From: Leishmania infantum JPCM5 | Lineage: Eukaryota > Euglenozoa > Kinetoplastea > Trypanosomatida > Trypanosomatidae | Direction: 5' to 3' | DNA length: 64,000 nt | NCBI RefSeq assembly: GCF_000002875.2 | Contig: NC_009412.2 | Coordinates: 191,001 to 255,000 of the forward strand | Shown: positions 41,201 through 51,112 of the stretch, piece after piece | Layout: each line of letters starts with the position of its first letter | How positions within the stretch are numbered: position 1 is the stretch's first letter | Made by a program: the position numbers and the translations under genes | The notes under the pieces: generated by a model | The model's database searches: none | Told to the model about the DNA's origin: nothing | Seen by the model: the letters and a program-made list of their open reading frames with translations, nothing else

Positions 41201-44200
41201 AGCAGCGGCTCCAGCGCAGCGTCGAGCGACTCGCCGACGTTCTCGATCAGGCACGGCAGCCCCAGGCGAATCGCGTTCTCGACAGTCTTCATGAACTTGT
41301 CGTTTGAGGCCTTGCACACCTGCAGGTTGTCATTGCGGTGAATGTTGCGCACCCACGCGTTCGCCTGTCCCTGCGGGTCGATGAGCAGAGGCCAGTTCCG
41401 TGAGTTGGCGAGGATGATAGCGTTCTCGGTGGACAGCGCGTCCGTCGGTAAGCCGCACAGCTGCCACTCCTGTATCTGCACCGCGTCGCCTGAGGTCGAA
41501 ACGAGGTCAAACTCGGCGCTCGTCTCCACGTTTGCCGCGGTGAGGTGTGCCTTCCACTGCCGACGCACGTCATTGCGATAGGGTGCCGTGAGGGGTCCGC
41601 AGTAGGCCACCGTGGCCGCCGCAATCACCATGTCGCCGACAATGTAGCACTCCTGCTCCTTGTACTGCTCCACCAGCGTGGTCCAGCGACCCTTCTCCCC
41701 GCCGAGGCCGTCGATCAGCCTCGCCGCGCGCTGCAGCTTCAGCGATGTGCGCTCCACCTCAGCCTCGAGCGCCGCCTGCGCGTTGAGGGCGTCGTCGTAC
41801 TCCTTCTCCAGCGCCGCCACGGCAGCAATGACGCGGTCAAGCGTTGCCTGGGTGGCGCGCAGGGCCTCCGTCACCACAGCCAGCTCCGCCTCCGTCGCAG
41901 CAAGCCTCTCGCGCAGCGGCTGAATCTCTCGATTCACAAAGAACCACTTGTACATGGCACGCACCCACTGGCACATGGCCATGCATGGCAGAGAGACCGC
42001 CCTCACCTTCTCCGGCTGGAACTCCTCGTTGTCGTAGTAGACGCGCACCTTCTCCATCAGCGCCGTGTCCATCGCCTCGCGGTTGAAGCCGCCTTTCTCC
42101 GGCGGCTGCACGAGCAAGTCTAGCAACCGATTCGCGTCTCGCATGTAGGACTTCGCGCACAGCCACCAATCTGGTACCTTGCGGCCACCCGGAGGACCGC
42201 TGTAGAACTCCTTCGGGCAGTTGCCAAATGTGAGCAGCAACGCGACGGCCTCCATGACGTATTGCACACCCTTAGGCGGATTCGCGTACTTGTTCAACTC
42301 CGAAATCTCGGCCGCTTTGATCTTGGACAGCACCTTTACAGCCTCCGCCAGGGCCGGCTCCGCCTCCGCCAGGCGGTCGGCGCACTCGCGTCGCATCTTG
42401 GCACACTCCTCCGCCTTCACGGAAGCCTCCGCCTCCTCCCTGCGCGCGTCCGCCTCCTTCACCGCCGCCTCCTTTCGGTCCACCGTCAGCCGCTCCATCA
42501 TGGACTGAATCTCTGCCTTTTTCTGCACCAGCACCGGCTGCTGCGCCTTGAGCTGGGCCTCCAGCTCCGCCACCTGCACCTCGGTGTGCCGCAACTTCTC
42601 CAGCCCCTTCTCGAGGCGGCCGCGCTGCTCGCGAACGAAGCGGCGCTTTGCCGCCGCCATCGTTTTGAAGTTGGAGAGGAGCGACAGATAGGACGTCGGC
42701 GTCACGTACGAGCGACGGCGTGTCTCTGTGAAGAAGCGCTCCGTCACTTCCGCCGCCGCGCGATGCACTGCCTGGAAGCAGCCCGGCAAGTCGGCATGGC
42801 TTGCAGCCACCATGACGTCAGTAACGTCGCCGGCGTTCAACTGCGCTGCGGCTACCGACAGTAGCGCCTCGGATGGCCACTCGGCAAACCAGTCGATCGT
42901 GCAGCACGCAATGAGCGACGGAAACATGCGCAGGCGGCTGCGAAACGCCTCTCCAATAGGAGAGAAGGCGAGGACAAGGTGCAGGTTGGCCCGCGCCTCC
43001 TTCACGAAGCGCGCGTACACCGACACCTTCGTCGTTGGCAGGCTCTCGCTTAGGCAGACGCCGCGAAACTTGTCGTTGATGAGCTCGATATCTTGGTCCT
43101 CAAAGAGGTTCGGCACATCACCCGATGTGAGCAGGCCCGCCACGTCCTCCAGAAACGTCGGATGCACCAGCTGGGTGTCGGCGAAGAGAAACGTCCGCTT
43201 CTTCTCGTCCTTGCCACACTCGAGCAGCAACTTCGCCAGGCTTTCGTGCCATTCCTTGACACCGAAGTTCTTCGACAGCTCAATCGTGAACACCTCCATC
43301 TCGGCAATCAGCGAACAAGCCAGGCGCGTGAGTGACTTGCGTCCCGACCCGCCAACGCCGAGGAGGAGGCAGTGCCCGTTCGGCAGTCGCAGCACGCGCG
43401 AGATACGGCAGACGTGCTCGATGGCGTCGAGGAAGAGCACGAGGTTCATCTTCACTTCATTCTCGTCATTGTACGTCTCCAGCAGCTCATTCATGCGTGC
43501 CGTGAGGGCGTTCATGTCGGTAATCTGCTCGTACACGCCCTTGTCGCTCAGCACGTCGGCAAAGATGAGGCGGTCAGCCTTCACTACCTCGTTGTAGGAC
43601 TTGTTCACGCCCATGGATGGCAGCTCGGCGTTGAGGTACTCGATAAACAGACCCTTGTCTGTCGCGTCGACGAGGCGATCGTAGAAGACGCGCTGCATCT
43701 CGTGCATCCACAGCCGCACGATGGATTCCTCAGACTGCAGCACCGACTTCTCCGCCGTGTACAAGAGGGGAAAGACACGCATCACATCTCGCATGTTGAA
43801 GGAGTAGTGCACGTGCGCCGGAGTCGGCAGAAAGACCTGGGTGCACTTGCGAAACACCCGCAACGTGCTATCGGCCACGGCGGAGGCGACGTTCGCGAGG
43901 CGGTCAGCGAGGCCGCCAGCGAGGATGGCCTGCAAGATCGTTCGCTTCGACATGTCCGACATCTCGGGGAAGGCAAGGTAATTGAAGTAGCGCATAAAGC
44001 GGTTCGAGACCCGGCTGCGGCCTCCGCCAGGCGGCCCCATCGCCAGCGCAAGCGAGCAGTCGATGATGGAGGACCACTTGATGCCGCCTGTAAAGTTGTA
44101 GAAGCCGCCCTGGGCGAGCATCTGCCGCAGCAGCTCCACCGGGGGCTGCGCGCCGTACTTCTCTGGTTGCGGCAGGTTCGCGTCGTCAATGAAGATGAGA

Positions 44201-47200
44201 AAATGCTTACCGGCAGGGGCGCCGTAGACGTGCGAGCGTCGCTTATCGAACTTGGCCATCAGTGAATTCTGCAGCACTGTGCACTTTGTCTGCGCCGAGA
44301 AGGTGAAGCTGAGGCCGAGAAAGTTGGCCGGCATGCCGCCGCCAAGCACGAGACGCGCGAGCGAGATGGACTTGCCGGTGCCAGTCGGACCAACAGCGGC
44401 GACGTTGACCTTCTGCGCCATCAAGTGCTGCAGCACGTAGTTTTGCCGCGTGCTATCGATTGTGGGGACAATGATGTCGTCAAAGCGCGTGCCGTCAGGA
44501 ATCTCCAGCGTTGGCTGCTCGCACATCCAGCTCACCCATTTCCCCGCCACCGACGGCGAGAGCGCAGGAGCACCGGTGCCGCCATCGCCGTCGGCAGCCA
44601 CAGATGCGTCCTCCGCCATCACACCGGCGGGGTCGTAGCGGTAAACGTAGTCGTACAAAAACACCTCCGCGCCGCCGCTGCCGCTCGTGTCCTCGGCTGG
44701 CAGAAGCGGCAGCCAGTGAGTGTCACCATTCGCCTCCGCGAGTCGCCACACCGTCGCGGAGAAGAGCTGCCGCCCTGCCTCGTCGCATGTGGCGCCAATG
44801 CTCCACACCACCGAGAAGAAGAAGAGCGGTGGCACCGCGCCCGCCATGACGGCCAGACGCTCCGGCGACACCTGCAGCTGTCCTGAAGCCGACTTGGCTA
44901 CCTCGAAGCTCTTCACGTATCCCTCCATCATGTGGAAGAAGGAGTGCACGAGGCCGCTGGTGGTCGAGGTGACGTACTCGTGCACGGCGCCACTGCGCAC
45001 CAGCTGCACGAGCTCCTCGACGTATGTGTTCGCCAGCCTCTTCAATGTCTCACGCTGGGACTCCAGGTAGGGCGGCAGCGCCAAAATCCAGCTTGCGATG
45101 AGCGCGGAGATAGGGACGCACGTGGCGGGATCGAGGTAGATCATGCCGCACCGAGATACGGTAGCCGGTGACGCCACGGCGAGGTCCTCCACCTCGAACA
45201 TCATCGTCATATCGCGACTCATCTGGATGATTTCGCCGGAGACGAGGCAGAGTTTCTTGTTCTCGTCCAGGACAGTGTTCATTGACTCGATCCACAGCGC
45301 ATCAACAGGGCCGTCGAACATCACCCAGTGCTTGCCGATGAGGTTGCCCTCGTCGCCGTATCGGGCGGCGCAGCGGAACAGCACGCATAGCACGCCATCC
45401 TTCCACTCGCCGTTTTCGTCGTAGGCGCCGTACAGCTGGTCCATCGTGACAGACTTCGGGTTGCAGATGTGCGTGAACACCTTCTGAATCCGGCGCGCGC
45501 CAAAGTCGTTGCCCTTCGCTTGGCGGGTCGCGCAGTCGGTCAGGGCACGCTGAAGCGTCGTGAAGGACGCTGTCTTGCCACTGCCAGCCGGGCCGACGAG
45601 CATGAGGCCGTGGCGCAGCATGGTGATGTCGTACAACTGCAAGCATTTTTGGACAAAGGCAGAGACGGGCTGCTGGTGCGCCTCTGTGATGGCCGTTGTC
45701 AGTGCCTGCACCACGGCACCGTCGTCGCTCTGCGGCAAAGCCGTGCCGGGGAACAGGTCGCTTATGATTCCGTCGAATAGCAGAATGTCGTCCTTGAGGA
45801 ACTTCGGCACGTTCGAGTCGCGCAGCGCACGCAGCAGCAGCTCATCCTCGTCTCCATCGGGCCGCTCCTGTTTGTTTAGCCCGGCTGCCGAGATGACGGT
45901 GTTGACGGCGCGCATACCAAAGTCGTAGTGGTCCTGCGACGAGAGCTGCTCAGAGCTCAGCTTGAACGTCATGACCATCTTCTGCGCCAAGGCGCGCGCC
46001 TTCTGGTAGCCGTACGAGAAGAGCCGGATCTCACCAATCATGGCGTAGTCTGGCACCATACACGCCACGGGGCGGAACAGCACCTTCAGGTTATCCGGCA
46101 GCTCCGTGCGGCCGGCGTAGCCGGGGTTCATGGTGATGAAGACGGCGTGGGTCGGGTCGACGAGGATGTCGCTCTCCTCGAAAAGAATGCGGTACTGCTT
46201 CGTGGAGCACGCCTGTTGCAAGTCCGTCACCTGCTGCGCCACGACGGAGAGCACCTCGACGTCAATGCGGTTAAATTCGTCGAAGCACGCCCACGCACCG
46301 GTCCAGGCGAGGCCCTTGAAGAACCTGCCCATCGACCGGTACGTCATACCCTCCTGGCAGTTGAAAACGACGCACTGCTTGGCAAGTGCCTTGGCCAGAT
46401 CCTTCGTCGTCTCTGTCTTCCCGGTGCCAGCGGGGCCGGCGGGCGCGCCGCCGAGGCACAGCGCCAGGGCACCTGTCAAGGTCAGATAGATGCGATCGGT
46501 TAGCGGGGTCACGACGAGGCGGGCCGTGTTGCCAAGGTACTCGCCACCGTAAACGAAGTGAGTGTCAACCTGGCGAATGTGGCAGAAGCCGTCGCTGTGG
46601 TCGAAGTAGAAGCGCAGCTGCTTCATCCACTCGAAGGACTGCATGCTCGACACCTTCGCCGCCTGCATGCTGTCGACCGTGTCCTTGGCATGCACCTCGA
46701 TCGTGATGAGCGCACCCATGTTGATCTGCTGCATCGCCGTCAACGGCGACTGAACCACCTCCACCAGCTGCCGCAGCTGCCTGTCTAGCACCTTTGCGTA
46801 GCCATCCACCTCGCCCTTCGTAGTGAGGGCCTCCTCGCAGCCTTGGGTCCAGTATATCTGCGCCACCGCGATAACCGCCTGCGCAGGCCACTGCAGCACC
46901 CACTCGCTGCGACGCGTGCTGAGGTACGCCCCGAAGGCGCGTTTCACCTGCGCATGCACGCTGTCTTTCATCATCTTCTCCAGAAGCTTCAGCCACTCCT
47001 CCACGTTACCGTGCGGCACTACCGACTTCACCGCTGGTATGTACTCGCCCTCGCCGCTGTAGAAGCCGGTGATTGTCTCCACATCCGCTGTCACCGCATC
47101 CCTGCACTCCTCGCCGCCCGCGTCCGGGGCGCGCGCCTCGTCGGGGTGAATGCTTTTCCACTGGAGGCGGTGCATGCCCTCGAACAGCTTGGCGATGTTC

Positions 47201-50200
47201 GGGTCGATGCGGCGCACCTCCTTCGCCTGCGACAAAATCTCCAGCAGTTCCTCGTCAGAGAGGAAGTAGAAGCGCGGAAACGTCTGCCGCTTGTCCGCCA
47301 AGTAGTCGTTCAGGCCCCGCTGAACCTCTTCGAGGAGCCGGTTCGCCTCGCGCAGGTGATCCAAGAGCTTGTTCGTGCCAATGCAGTACTCGAGTGCGTT
47401 TGGCTGCGCGTGCGCGTTGCCCATGACACGTCGCCATGTGCGGTCCACCTTCTCGAACAGCGTGGACAGTCGCGGTAGCTGCATGGCGATGTCCTCCGAG
47501 TTGAGAATCGGCTCCAGATAACGCCACGCTCGCTGGCACTCCAGCCATTGCTCGAGTATGTCGGAGATGAGGTTGAGGGAGCGCTCCCAGTCCGTGATGG
47601 ACTCCTCGAAGTAGCCCTTGAATGGAGAGAACTGCAGCTGCTGGACGAGGTTGAGGTGCTCGTCGAGGAGCTCCACCACCTCGGAGGTGTCCTTGAGGAT
47701 GTACGTGCCCGTCTCCTTGTATGCCTCGATGATGAAGCACTTGGTCTCCCACTTGGCGCGCATGTCCTTGAGCGTCATCTCGATCTGCGACTCCTTCGCG
47801 GCCACCTCGCAGTAGCTGATAATGGTGTCGCGGTGCGCTAGCAGCGGTTCGCAGTCCTCCAGAAGCATCAGTGTGTCGCCAGGCACCAGCTTCATTCCGA
47901 GCTTCTGGGACAGGCCGGTCCAGTGGCGTTCCCTCATGCCAGGGTGGCGCAGCGACGTTAGGAAGGACACCCACGGCTTGAAGCCCTCGACGGCGGTTTT
48001 GACCTCTTCCACAATCTTGAGCAGCGCCGCCTTGTCCTTGAACGTCTTGGCGAGGTTCACCATTGTCTTGAAGGCGGCAGTCACTGTCGACTCGATCTCC
48101 GCGGCGTCGAGAGTGGTGAAGGCGTCCGCGTGCCAGCGGCGGTACGACTCCTGCCAGGTGTACGTCGTCAGCCACAGATCGCTGTACGGCTTGAACTCCT
48201 TATCCAGCTCAAAGACGTTACGGTAGTCGGAAAGCTTGTCTCCAAAGAGGCGCTGGTCGCTGTTGATGGAGCGGGCCTCCTCAATGCACTGCCGAATCTC
48301 AATGTTGTGCGTCTTGACCTCAGCCGCCACCTTGTCCGCTTCGGCCGCCTCGGTGTGCTTCGAGAAGGTCGCGACGACGCGCTGCAGCTGTTCTACCCTC
48401 TTTGAGAACTCCTCCTGCCGCTTCTGCAGCCCAGAGTGCAGCTCCTCCTGGACCTGTTCGAGCTGCTTGCGTACGGCGTGACTGCGCAGGGCCAGCTGGC
48501 GAGGCCAGCCAATGGCCTCCCACTTCAGGCGTGACTCGTCGTCGCTGAGCTCAAACTGAAACCCGTCAAGGATGCTGTAGCACTGGCGAACCTCCGCGAT
48601 GTGCTCCACCAACTCCGCCACCTGCTCTCCCATGCCGTCCATGAAGGCGTACAGTTCGTACAGCTTCTCCGGGCTCTGCGGCGTCTTCTCGATCGTGTTG
48701 ACCATGCGCGTAAACGCCTCCCGCACGTGCACCGCCTCCTCCTTGCCGGTTTTGCCGATGAGCCGCATCACCAGCCGTGCCAGCTCCTCCTCCTTCATTG
48801 ACATGAGGTAGCTGAAAGATTGGCAGTCAACGACGAAGTTGCCAACGGTGAGGAAGAGCGGTAGCCGCTCGGCCAGGTTTTTCTTGGCGCGGAGGTGCTG
48901 CGCGATCTCCTCCTTCATCTCGTCCATGCTGTGCCCGGCCTCCGCGTACTTCTTGATGAACTCCGCCTGATCCAGCCGGATGAGCGGGAGGAGCTCATCA
49001 TACGTGTTCAGGTACGTCTGCAGCGGCACCAGCGAGGCCCGCACGGCGGTCTGCACACGCTCGCGCAACAAGCACACGTGCTCCTCCTCCTTTTTCACCG
49101 AGTCGAGGAAGGGCCCCTCGCCGTCGCGGTTCCAGAAGTATTGCGTCATAACATAGCGCTCCACATGCGGAATGGACTCGGTGCAGGCAATGGCGTCGTT
49201 GAATAAATCCACGATGGCCGCCTCGAAGTCGTCGAAGGAGATAGAGTAGGAGAAGTGCCCATCCTTCTCCATCAGGTCGATCGTGAAGAGAGGCTGCTTC
49301 TCCACGCAGTCATCGGCGTCGCTGCCGGGCCACGCGTTCACCACGTTGTTCATGTCCTGCACCGTCACCGTGAAATCCGACACCTCCTCGAAGAAGTCTG
49401 CGAAGGAGTGAAGCGACGAGTACACAAGCTGGAACAGCATGTCCTCCATCATGAACTTGACCGTCACGAAGAATTTCTTTAGCTTCGACATTTCGTAGAC
49501 GCTCTGCTTCGCCTCGCGCGTGTTCAGCCAGCCCTTCCCCGCCGACTGAAAGCTGCTGACGATGGTCTCGCAGATGCGCGGCAGCCACTCCTCTTTCAGC
49601 TGCCGCGACGCCGAGGCGAGGTGCTCGCGCTGACACTTCACAAACGACTCCAGAGGCATCTGCCGCTCCTTGGGTAGGTTGAACAAGGAGCCCTCGAGCA
49701 CCTTCATGCACTCCCGCTGTATCCCTGTCAACGCCTGCACCACCTCCGGCTGCGTAAAGTACGTCGCAAACGTAAATGCCTGCTCCTGCTCGTCAAACAC
49801 AAAGCCGTCGCCCTCCACGCAGATCACCGTGGACGGATCTCCCATGTCGCTGCGGTCGACGGCAAGGTTGGGGCCACGCAAAAGCTCTTCGGGGTCCATG
49901 TGGGTAGAGTTGACGACCATGCGAGCCACAGACTCGTCGATGCGGATGCGGTCACGCAACAGCAGACGGTTGTGGCTGCGCTGCCACTCTAGCGTAATCT
50001 CCGATATTAGCCGCTCCACGCGCTCCGCCACGTCGGGGAACTCGGCAGGGCTGAGCTGAGGGATGTCTGTGCCGAGGTGGCGCAGCCGCTCTGCCAGCCC
50101 GGCGTCCAGCTCTTCGAGGCTCGCCACCAACATCGAGTCGCAGCACAGTCGGTAAAGAATCCACGAGGTCGTCTTCTGGCGCTGCGTGTGAGCGCTGACT

Positions 50201-51027
50201 AGGCGCTGGACATACACGATTGGATCCTCGGCAAGAAACCGCACAAAGATGCGGGGCAACGTCGCCACCGGCTCGCCGGCCTCCCCGTATGCTGCAGTAC
50301 CAGTACCGCCCCCGTCCCTCGTGCCGGCGGCGCCGGCGCCGTCGCTATACGAGGAGCGCGCCGTCGTCGGGGCGGAGCCCCAATAGAGCCGAATCGTGTT
50401 CGTGTCCTCGGCCCATCCAATCACGCGACACGGACGGAGCTCAAAGAAGTCCTGGTCTTTGCAGTAGTACACCCCCTCCGCTGGAAGAAAGCGAGACGCC
50501 TGCGTTGGTGCCATGGCCGCCATCGCCATCCACTCAGACGGATTGCGGCAGTCGTAAGAAGTGTCGTCGAAGATCTCCAGCGGCAGGCTCTGCGCACTAC
50601 GACGCGCCAGTGCCTCCCAGGTGAGCCCACTGACCTGCAAAAGACGGTCAACGCACTCACTGTCGTACAGTCGGCGGCGGCGCTCGATCTCGACGTCGCG
50701 TGGCATGCGGCCCCGCTTGTAGGCGTACGGCACCTGCACCTTCGGTTCGAAGGTGCCGAGGCTCGCCGTCGGAAACCGCAGAGCGGACTCTTTGTACACG
50801 CTGCTAACCGGTAGAGCAGCGAGGGCAGTGGCTGCCCCGGTGTCAGCGTTGCCGGTGGCAGCGGCGCTACTCTCCGACGCTGCGAAGGCGGCGGCATTCG
50901 TGCTTCGCTGCGCGTCACGATGGTGGCTCTCCATCATTGACCCGCGGACTGGCGCAGTCTGCTCCACCTCGTCGCCTGTCGCCACGGTGGTGGCACCGCT
51001 CTGAGGGCGAAGAAAGCTTTGCAGCAT
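38227..51027 (-). CDS. Axonemal inner-arm dynein heavy chain (DNAH1-like)
   Basis: Dynein heavy chains are the AAA+ motors that bend the flagellar axoneme. From the ATG at 51027 the product has 4266 residues, about the length of human DNAH1. The tail (about 1-1350) includes RMPRDVEIERRRRLYDS and LPLEIFDDTSYDCRNPSEW, which I associate with DNAH1-type inner-arm chains. P-loops are AAA1 GPAGTGKT 1531-1538, AAA2 GPAGSGKT 1812-1819, AAA3 GPTGTGKS 2213-2220 and AAA4 GVGGSGRKS 2557-2565. The stalk coiled coils flank a microtubule-binding domain at about 2900-3030. The C-terminus has LSTTGHSTNFVLPIEIP, the axonemal dynein ending. The frame stays open to a GTG at 51225, but a splice acceptor at 51101 puts the mRNA start inside that extension, so the ATG at 51027 is chosen. 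Confidence 0.95.
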   Translation of the reverse strand: MLQSFLRPQSGATTVATGDEVEQTAPVRGSMMESHHRDAQRSTNAAAFAASESSAAATGNADTGAATALAALPVSSVYKESALRFPTASLGTFEPKVQVPYAYKRGRMPRDVEIERRRRLYDSECVDRLLQVSGLTWEALARRSAQSLPLEIFDDTSYDCRNPSEWMAMAAMAPTQASRFLPAEGVYYCKDQDFFELRPCRVIGWAEDTNTIRLYWGSAPTTARSSYSDGAGAAGTRDGGGTGTAAYGEAGEPVATLPRIFVRFLAEDPIVYVQRLVSAHTQRQKTTSWILYRLCCDSMLVASLEELDAGLAERLRHLGTDIPQLSPAEFPDVAERVERLISEITLEWQRSHNRLLLRDRIRIDESVARMVVNSTHMDPEELLRGPNLAVDRSDMGDPSTVICVEGDGFVFDEQEQAFTFATYFTQPEVVQALTGIQRECMKVLEGSLFNLPKERQMPLESFVKCQREHLASASRQLKEEWLPRICETIVSSFQSAGKGWLNTREAKQSVYEMSKLKKFFVTVKFMMEDMLFQLVYSSLHSFADFFEEVSDFTVTVQDMNNVVNAWPGSDADDCVEKQPLFTIDLMEKDGHFSYSISFDDFEAAIVDLFNDAIACTESIPHVERYVMTQYFWNRDGEGPFLDSVKKEEEHVCLLRERVQTAVRASLVPLQTYLNTYDELLPLIRLDQAEFIKKYAEAGHSMDEMKEEIAQHLRAKKNLAERLPLFLTVGNFVVDCQSFSYLMSMKEEELARLVMRLIGKTGKEEAVHVREAFTRMVNTIEKTPQSPEKLYELYAFMDGMGEQVAELVEHIAEVRQCYSILDGFQFELSDDESRLKWEAIGWPRQLALRSHAVRKQLEQVQEELHSGLQKRQEEFSKRVEQLQRVVATFSKHTEAAEADKVAAEVKTHNIEIRQCIEEARSINSDQRLFGDKLSDYRNVFELDKEFKPYSDLWLTTYTWQESYRRWHADAFTTLDAAEIESTVTAAFKTMVNLAKTFKDKAALLKIVEEVKTAVEGFKPWVSFLTSLRHPGMRERHWTGLSQKLGMKLVPGDTLMLLEDCEPLLAHRDTIISYCEVAAKESQIEMTLKDMRAKWETKCFIIEAYKETGTYILKDTSEVVELLDEHLNLVQQLQFSPFKGYFEESITDWERSLNLISDILEQWLECQRAWRYLEPILNSEDIAMQLPRLSTLFEKVDRTWRRVMGNAHAQPNALEYCIGTNKLLDHLREANRLLEEVQRGLNDYLADKRQTFPRFYFLSDEELLEILSQAKEVRRIDPNIAKLFEGMHRLQWKSIHPDEARAPDAGGEECRDAVTADVETITGFYSGEGEYIPAVKSVVPHGNVEEWLKLLEKMMKDSVHAQVKRAFGAYLSTRRSEWVLQWPAQAVIAVAQIYWTQGCEEALTTKGEVDGYAKVLDRQLRQLVEVVQSPLTAMQQINMGALITIEVHAKDTVDSMQAAKVSSMQSFEWMKQLRFYFDHSDGFCHIRQVDTHFVYGGEYLGNTARLVVTPLTDRIYLTLTGALALCLGGAPAGPAGTGKTETTKDLAKALAKQCVVFNCQEGMTYRSMGRFFKGLAWTGAWACFDEFNRIDVEVLSVVAQQVTDLQQACSTKQYRILFEESDILVDPTHAVFITMNPGYAGRTELPDNLKVLFRPVACMVPDYAMIGEIRLFSYGYQKARALAQKMVMTFKLSSEQLSSQDHYDFGMRAVNTVISAAGLNKQERPDGDEDELLLRALRDSNVPKFLKDDILLFDGIISDLFPGTALPQSDDGAVVQALTTAITEAHQQPVSAFVQKCLQLYDITMLRHGLMLVGPAGSGKTASFTTLQRALTDCATRQAKGNDFGARRIQKVFTHICNPKSVTMDQLYGAYDENGEWKDGVLCVLFRCAARYGDEGNLIGKHWVMFDGPVDALWIESMNTVLDENKKLCLVSGEIIQMSRDMTMMFEVEDLAVASPATVSRCGMIYLDPATCVPISALIASWILALPPYLESQRETLKRLANTYVEELVQLVRSGAVHEYVTSTTSGLVHSFFHMMEGYVKSFEVAKSASGQLQVSPERLAVMAGAVPPLFFFSVVWSIGATCDEAGRQLFSATVWRLAEANGDTHWLPLLPAEDTSGSGGAEVFLYDYVYRYDPAGVMAEDASVAADGDGGTGAPALSPSVAGKWVSWMCEQPTLEIPDGTRFDDIIVPTIDSTRQNYVLQHLMAQKVNVAAVGPTGTGKSISLARLVLGGGMPANFLGLSFTFSAQTKCTVLQNSLMAKFDKRRSHVYGAPAGKHFLIFIDDANLPQPEKYGAQPPVELLRQMLAQGGFYNFTGGIKWSSIIDCSLALAMGPPGGGRSRVSNRFMRYFNYLAFPEMSDMSKRTILQAILAGGLADRLANVASAVADSTLRVFRKCTQVFLPTPAHVHYSFNMRDVMRVFPLLYTAEKSVLQSEESIVRLWMHEMQRVFYDRLVDATDKGLFIEYLNAELPSMGVNKSYNEVVKADRLIFADVLSDKGVYEQITDMNALTARMNELLETYNDENEVKMNLVLFLDAIEHVCRISRVLRLPNGHCLLLGVGGSGRKSLTRLACSLIAEMEVFTIELSKNFGVKEWHESLAKLLLECGKDEKKRTFLFADTQLVHPTFLEDVAGLLTSGDVPNLFEDQDIELINDKFRGVCLSESLPTTKVSVYARFVKEARANLHLVLAFSPIGEAFRSRLRMFPSLIACCTIDWFAEWPSEALLSVAAAQLNAGDVTDVMVAASHADLPGCFQAVHRAAAEVTERFFTETRRRSYVTPTSYLSLLSNFKTMAAAKRRFVREQRGRLEKGLEKLRHTEVQVAELEAQLKAQQPVLVQKKAEIQSMMERLTVDRKEAAVKEADARREEAEASVKAEECAKMRRECADRLAEAEPALAEAVKVLSKIKAAEISELNKYANPPKGVQYVMEAVALLLTFGNCPKEFYSGPPGGRKVPDWWLCAKSYMRDANRLLDLLVQPPEKGGFNREAMDTALMEKVRVYYDNEEFQPEKVRAVSLPCMAMCQWVRAMYKWFFVNREIQPLRERLAATEAELAVVTEALRATQATLDRVIAAVAALEKEYDDALNAQAALEAEVERTSLKLQRAARLIDGLGGEKGRWTTLVEQYKEQECYIVGDMVIAAATVAYCGPLTAPYRNDVRRQWKAHLTAANVETSAEFDLVSTSGDAVQIQEWQLCGLPTDALSTENAIILANSRNWPLLIDPQGQANAWVRNIHRNDNLQVCKASNDKFMKTVENAIRLGLPCLIENVGESLDAALEPLLLKNIFLIGSTSHVRIGDSAIPYDRNFKLYLTTKLPNPVYTPETIVTVSLLNFFITPSGLEEQLLGKTVEKERNDLELEKQRLTRSNAEKNCELKDLQANILVLLEQAEGDILEQEELIITLEKSKAKSIEINEELGKAKAMETVIDETRNKYRPHAERGSLLFFCASQLAIVDPMYQFSLQWFMSLFLNAVDNAAQVPAAKEVAEDDSGSVEDAVEVRVHNLMDYFTYSFYSNVCRSLFEKHKLTFSFYLCASLVQHSGAMVDAEYRFLLTGPTGSVPADALANPASSWMTDSSWAEVLFLSKHLSSFAGFAEHVRDHIEHYKDLFDSNEADTYPLAGEWREKATPMQRLVVMRCFRVDKVALAIQHFIEHYMGSRYIVVPQFDLMDAYKDSDCLTPLIFINSAGSDPMNDLLRFAETMRMSKRLDKVSLGQGQGKKAEELIRGAREKGQWVLLQNCHLASSWMPTLESIVESFTLETVKKEFRLWLTSMPSPSFPVAVLQTAVKMTNEPPMGLRANVTRSYYGFTPEDLEHEEKPAEFKKMVFALCLFHGVIQERRKFGSLGFNIAYEFNDSDRNVCLLQLRKFLSLYDSIPYDVLTFLTGEINYGGRVTDDWDRRCLMTLIQHFVHPEVLQDGYAFSPSGLYHTLEPVSRKHYLSYLDSWPLNPQPEIFGLHENADITCAQNTTHSILSTVLALESRGGAGTTSSSREQLLTATATEISTKLPQLFDMAAFSAKYPTKYEESMNTVLVQEAGRYNRLLKFIHTSLAEFLKAVQGEVVMSAELEDVGSSFFVNSVPVSWSALAYPSLKPLSKWVEDLVRRVHFIADWYAHGPPAAFWFGGFFFPQAFLTGTLQNHARKVHQAIDSISFQFSVQDVSLDHKTVPRPDKGALVYGLYLEGARWDSEQHSLTESRPKELYVEMPMVLLDPVVNRTRNAKDYVCPVYKTLTRAGTLSTTGHSTNFVLPIEIPTKVDPAHWIERGTACVVSLHY

Positions 51028-51100
51028 ATCTTCGAGTGTTACAGCGTCGGTGATGCGTGCGAAGTTAGGAGCGTGTGCTGCAGGCAGGAACTCGCTCCCG

Positions 51101-51112
51101 CTGAAAAAAAAA
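51101..51112 (-). promoter_or_regulatory. Putative trans-splice acceptor of dynein heavy chain
   Basis: On the coding strand nine T are followed by CAG. Splicing here leaves a 5' UTR of 73 nucleotides before the ATG at 51027. It is the clearest acceptor in the window and decides the dynein start. Confidence 0.75.
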